The translations under genes were made by a program, and so were the position numbers. The notes beneath the pieces were generated by a model. It ran no database searches. It was not told where the DNA came from and saw only the letters and a list, made by a program, of their open reading frames with translations. Positions 63,169 through 64,000 of a stretch of 64,000 nt of DNA are shown here, piece by piece. Source of the DNA: Ascoidea tarda (nom. inval.) (Eukaryota; Ascomycota; Saccharomycetes; Ascoideales; Ascoideaceae); assembly GCA_030560485.1 (NCBI GenBank), contig JAKTTS010000006.1, positions 29,188-93,187 on the forward strand. The letters are read 5' to 3'. Position 1 is the stretch's first letter; each line of letters starts with the position of its first letter.

Positions 63169-64000
63169 TTTAACAGACGAGTCGACTAGTTTAATAGACT
63201 AATTGATAAGTTAATAAAGCAGTTTAGATTTTTTTTTTTTGATGAGACAAATGAAATACAGTAGAATAGAATGGAATAAAAAAATAGCAAGGAAAAGAAT
63301 AAAGAATAAAGAATAAAGAATTAAGAAAAAAAGTGAATAAAAGTTAATAAAAACGAATAAAAGGGAGAGAAATAAAATTCAATATTGAGTAATGCTGCTT
63401 GAAATATTTGTATTGAAAAACAATAAAGGGAATTATGTAATTATGTAATTATGTAATTATAAATTTGCAAATTTATAAATACAATAATTATGATAATTGG
63501 AGCGACAAAACAGTAGGAATTGAATACCTTAATATAAATTTTTGAATCTGAATAAAAACGAAGCGAAAGAAAGAAAAATCCAGCTTAGGATTATCTTTTA
63601 TAAAAAGTTGATAGGTAGAATAAGCCCTTTAAATTTTAAAATTGATTAATATGCTTTAGAGTGAATAATAGCCTTGTTTTTCCCTTTTCTTTTTTCTGGT
63701 ATTATGAAAGTTAAAAGGCTTCTGGTTATAGGTTTCTGAAGTTTAGCAAAAAACGAATTTCATAAAAACAGGAAATTATGAATTAACTCAATTAATGAGA
63801 TGATAACCAGTGATAAAGGAAAAGGGTGAGAATGAGAAAGAGGATGGGAAGAGGATAAGATAGCTGGCGAGAGTAAGAGCAACAAACACAGACAGCAGAT
63901 GTAGACGTCGAGAGTGGTGAGAGAATGGCGATAGACCAGCAGAAGCAGCAGAAGCAGCAGAGAAAGCAGAGACAGCAAAGTGGGACACAAACAAACAATA
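63169..64000. promoter_or_regulatory. Upstream region of the PalI-family gene to the window end
   Basis: A/T-rich DNA with AAAGAATAA units (63295-63322) and ATGTAATT units (63434-63462). A purine-rich AGCAGCAGAAGCAGCAG tract (63939-63960) lies near the end. Open frames near 63760-63998 are reverse readings of this tract. No gene is recognised. Confidence 0.4.

Overview
The window is nuclear DNA of a budding yeast (Saccharomycotina). Genes are compact and mostly intronless. The introns that do occur sit right behind the start codon and use GTATGT-type 5' sites with TACTAAC-type branch points. The products are classical yeast housekeeping and regulatory proteins, and the DNA is AT-rich with many Asn/Gln/Ser homopolymer tracts. 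I cannot fix the genus. CTG codons occur where a leucine is expected (DIS3 codon 10, the KAR5 signal segment), so the CTG-Ser code is not favoured. I recognised no tRNA, rRNA, transposon, LTR or CRISPR array.

Left part (1-20.5 kb): an Nrg1/2-type zinc-finger repressor, a YBR062C-type RING protein, a Wwm1-type WW protein, a large rhomboid protease, TRM7, eIF3h (a subunit missing in S. cerevisiae), NUS1, a 3-hydroxyisobutyryl-CoA hydrolase (EHD3-like, without presequence), an aldo-keto reductase, ARO3 and VPS23. Several of these are neighbours in S. cerevisiae (YBR057-066 and YDR035-043), so this is an ancestral synteny block.

Middle part (20.6-46.2 kb): an unrecognised Ser/Asn-rich protein divergent from VPS23, KAR5, neutral trehalase NTH1, a TBC-domain Rab-GAP, and MUM2 (WTAP-type m6A writer subunit), whose true start lies in a 21-nt first exon. 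A 6.3-kb gene-poor stretch follows. It holds GC-rich islands, a strong hairpin, an intron-like signature and a 9 x 12-bp coding-like tandem repeat. Beyond it lie a divergent Cyc8/Ssn6-like TPR protein with a 48-glutamine run and a second EHD3 copy that carries a mitochondrial presequence.

Right part (46.5-64 kb): PFF1 vacuolar protease divergent from DIS3/RRP44, then GCN20, an arrestin-related ubiquitin-ligase adaptor (Rod1/Rog3 type), the Qa-SNARE TLG2 and a PalI/Sur7-family membrane protein. DIS3-TLG2-PalI (YOL018-021) and GCN20-PalI-Rog3 (YFR009-022) are linked in S. cerevisiae, so this is a second ancestral block.

As is usual in yeast, genes are independent transcription units. Several share short divergent promoters (PFF1/DIS3, VPS23/Ser-Asn-rich gene, GCN20/arrestin) or converge tail to tail (DIS3/GCN20, ARO3/VPS23, KAR5/NTH1). 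Most promoters carry a short GC-rich island, often with a CACGTG site. I found no convincing new multigene system. The best leads are the gene-poor region, the two EHD3 copies, the possible ARO3 intron and the corrected spliced gene models.
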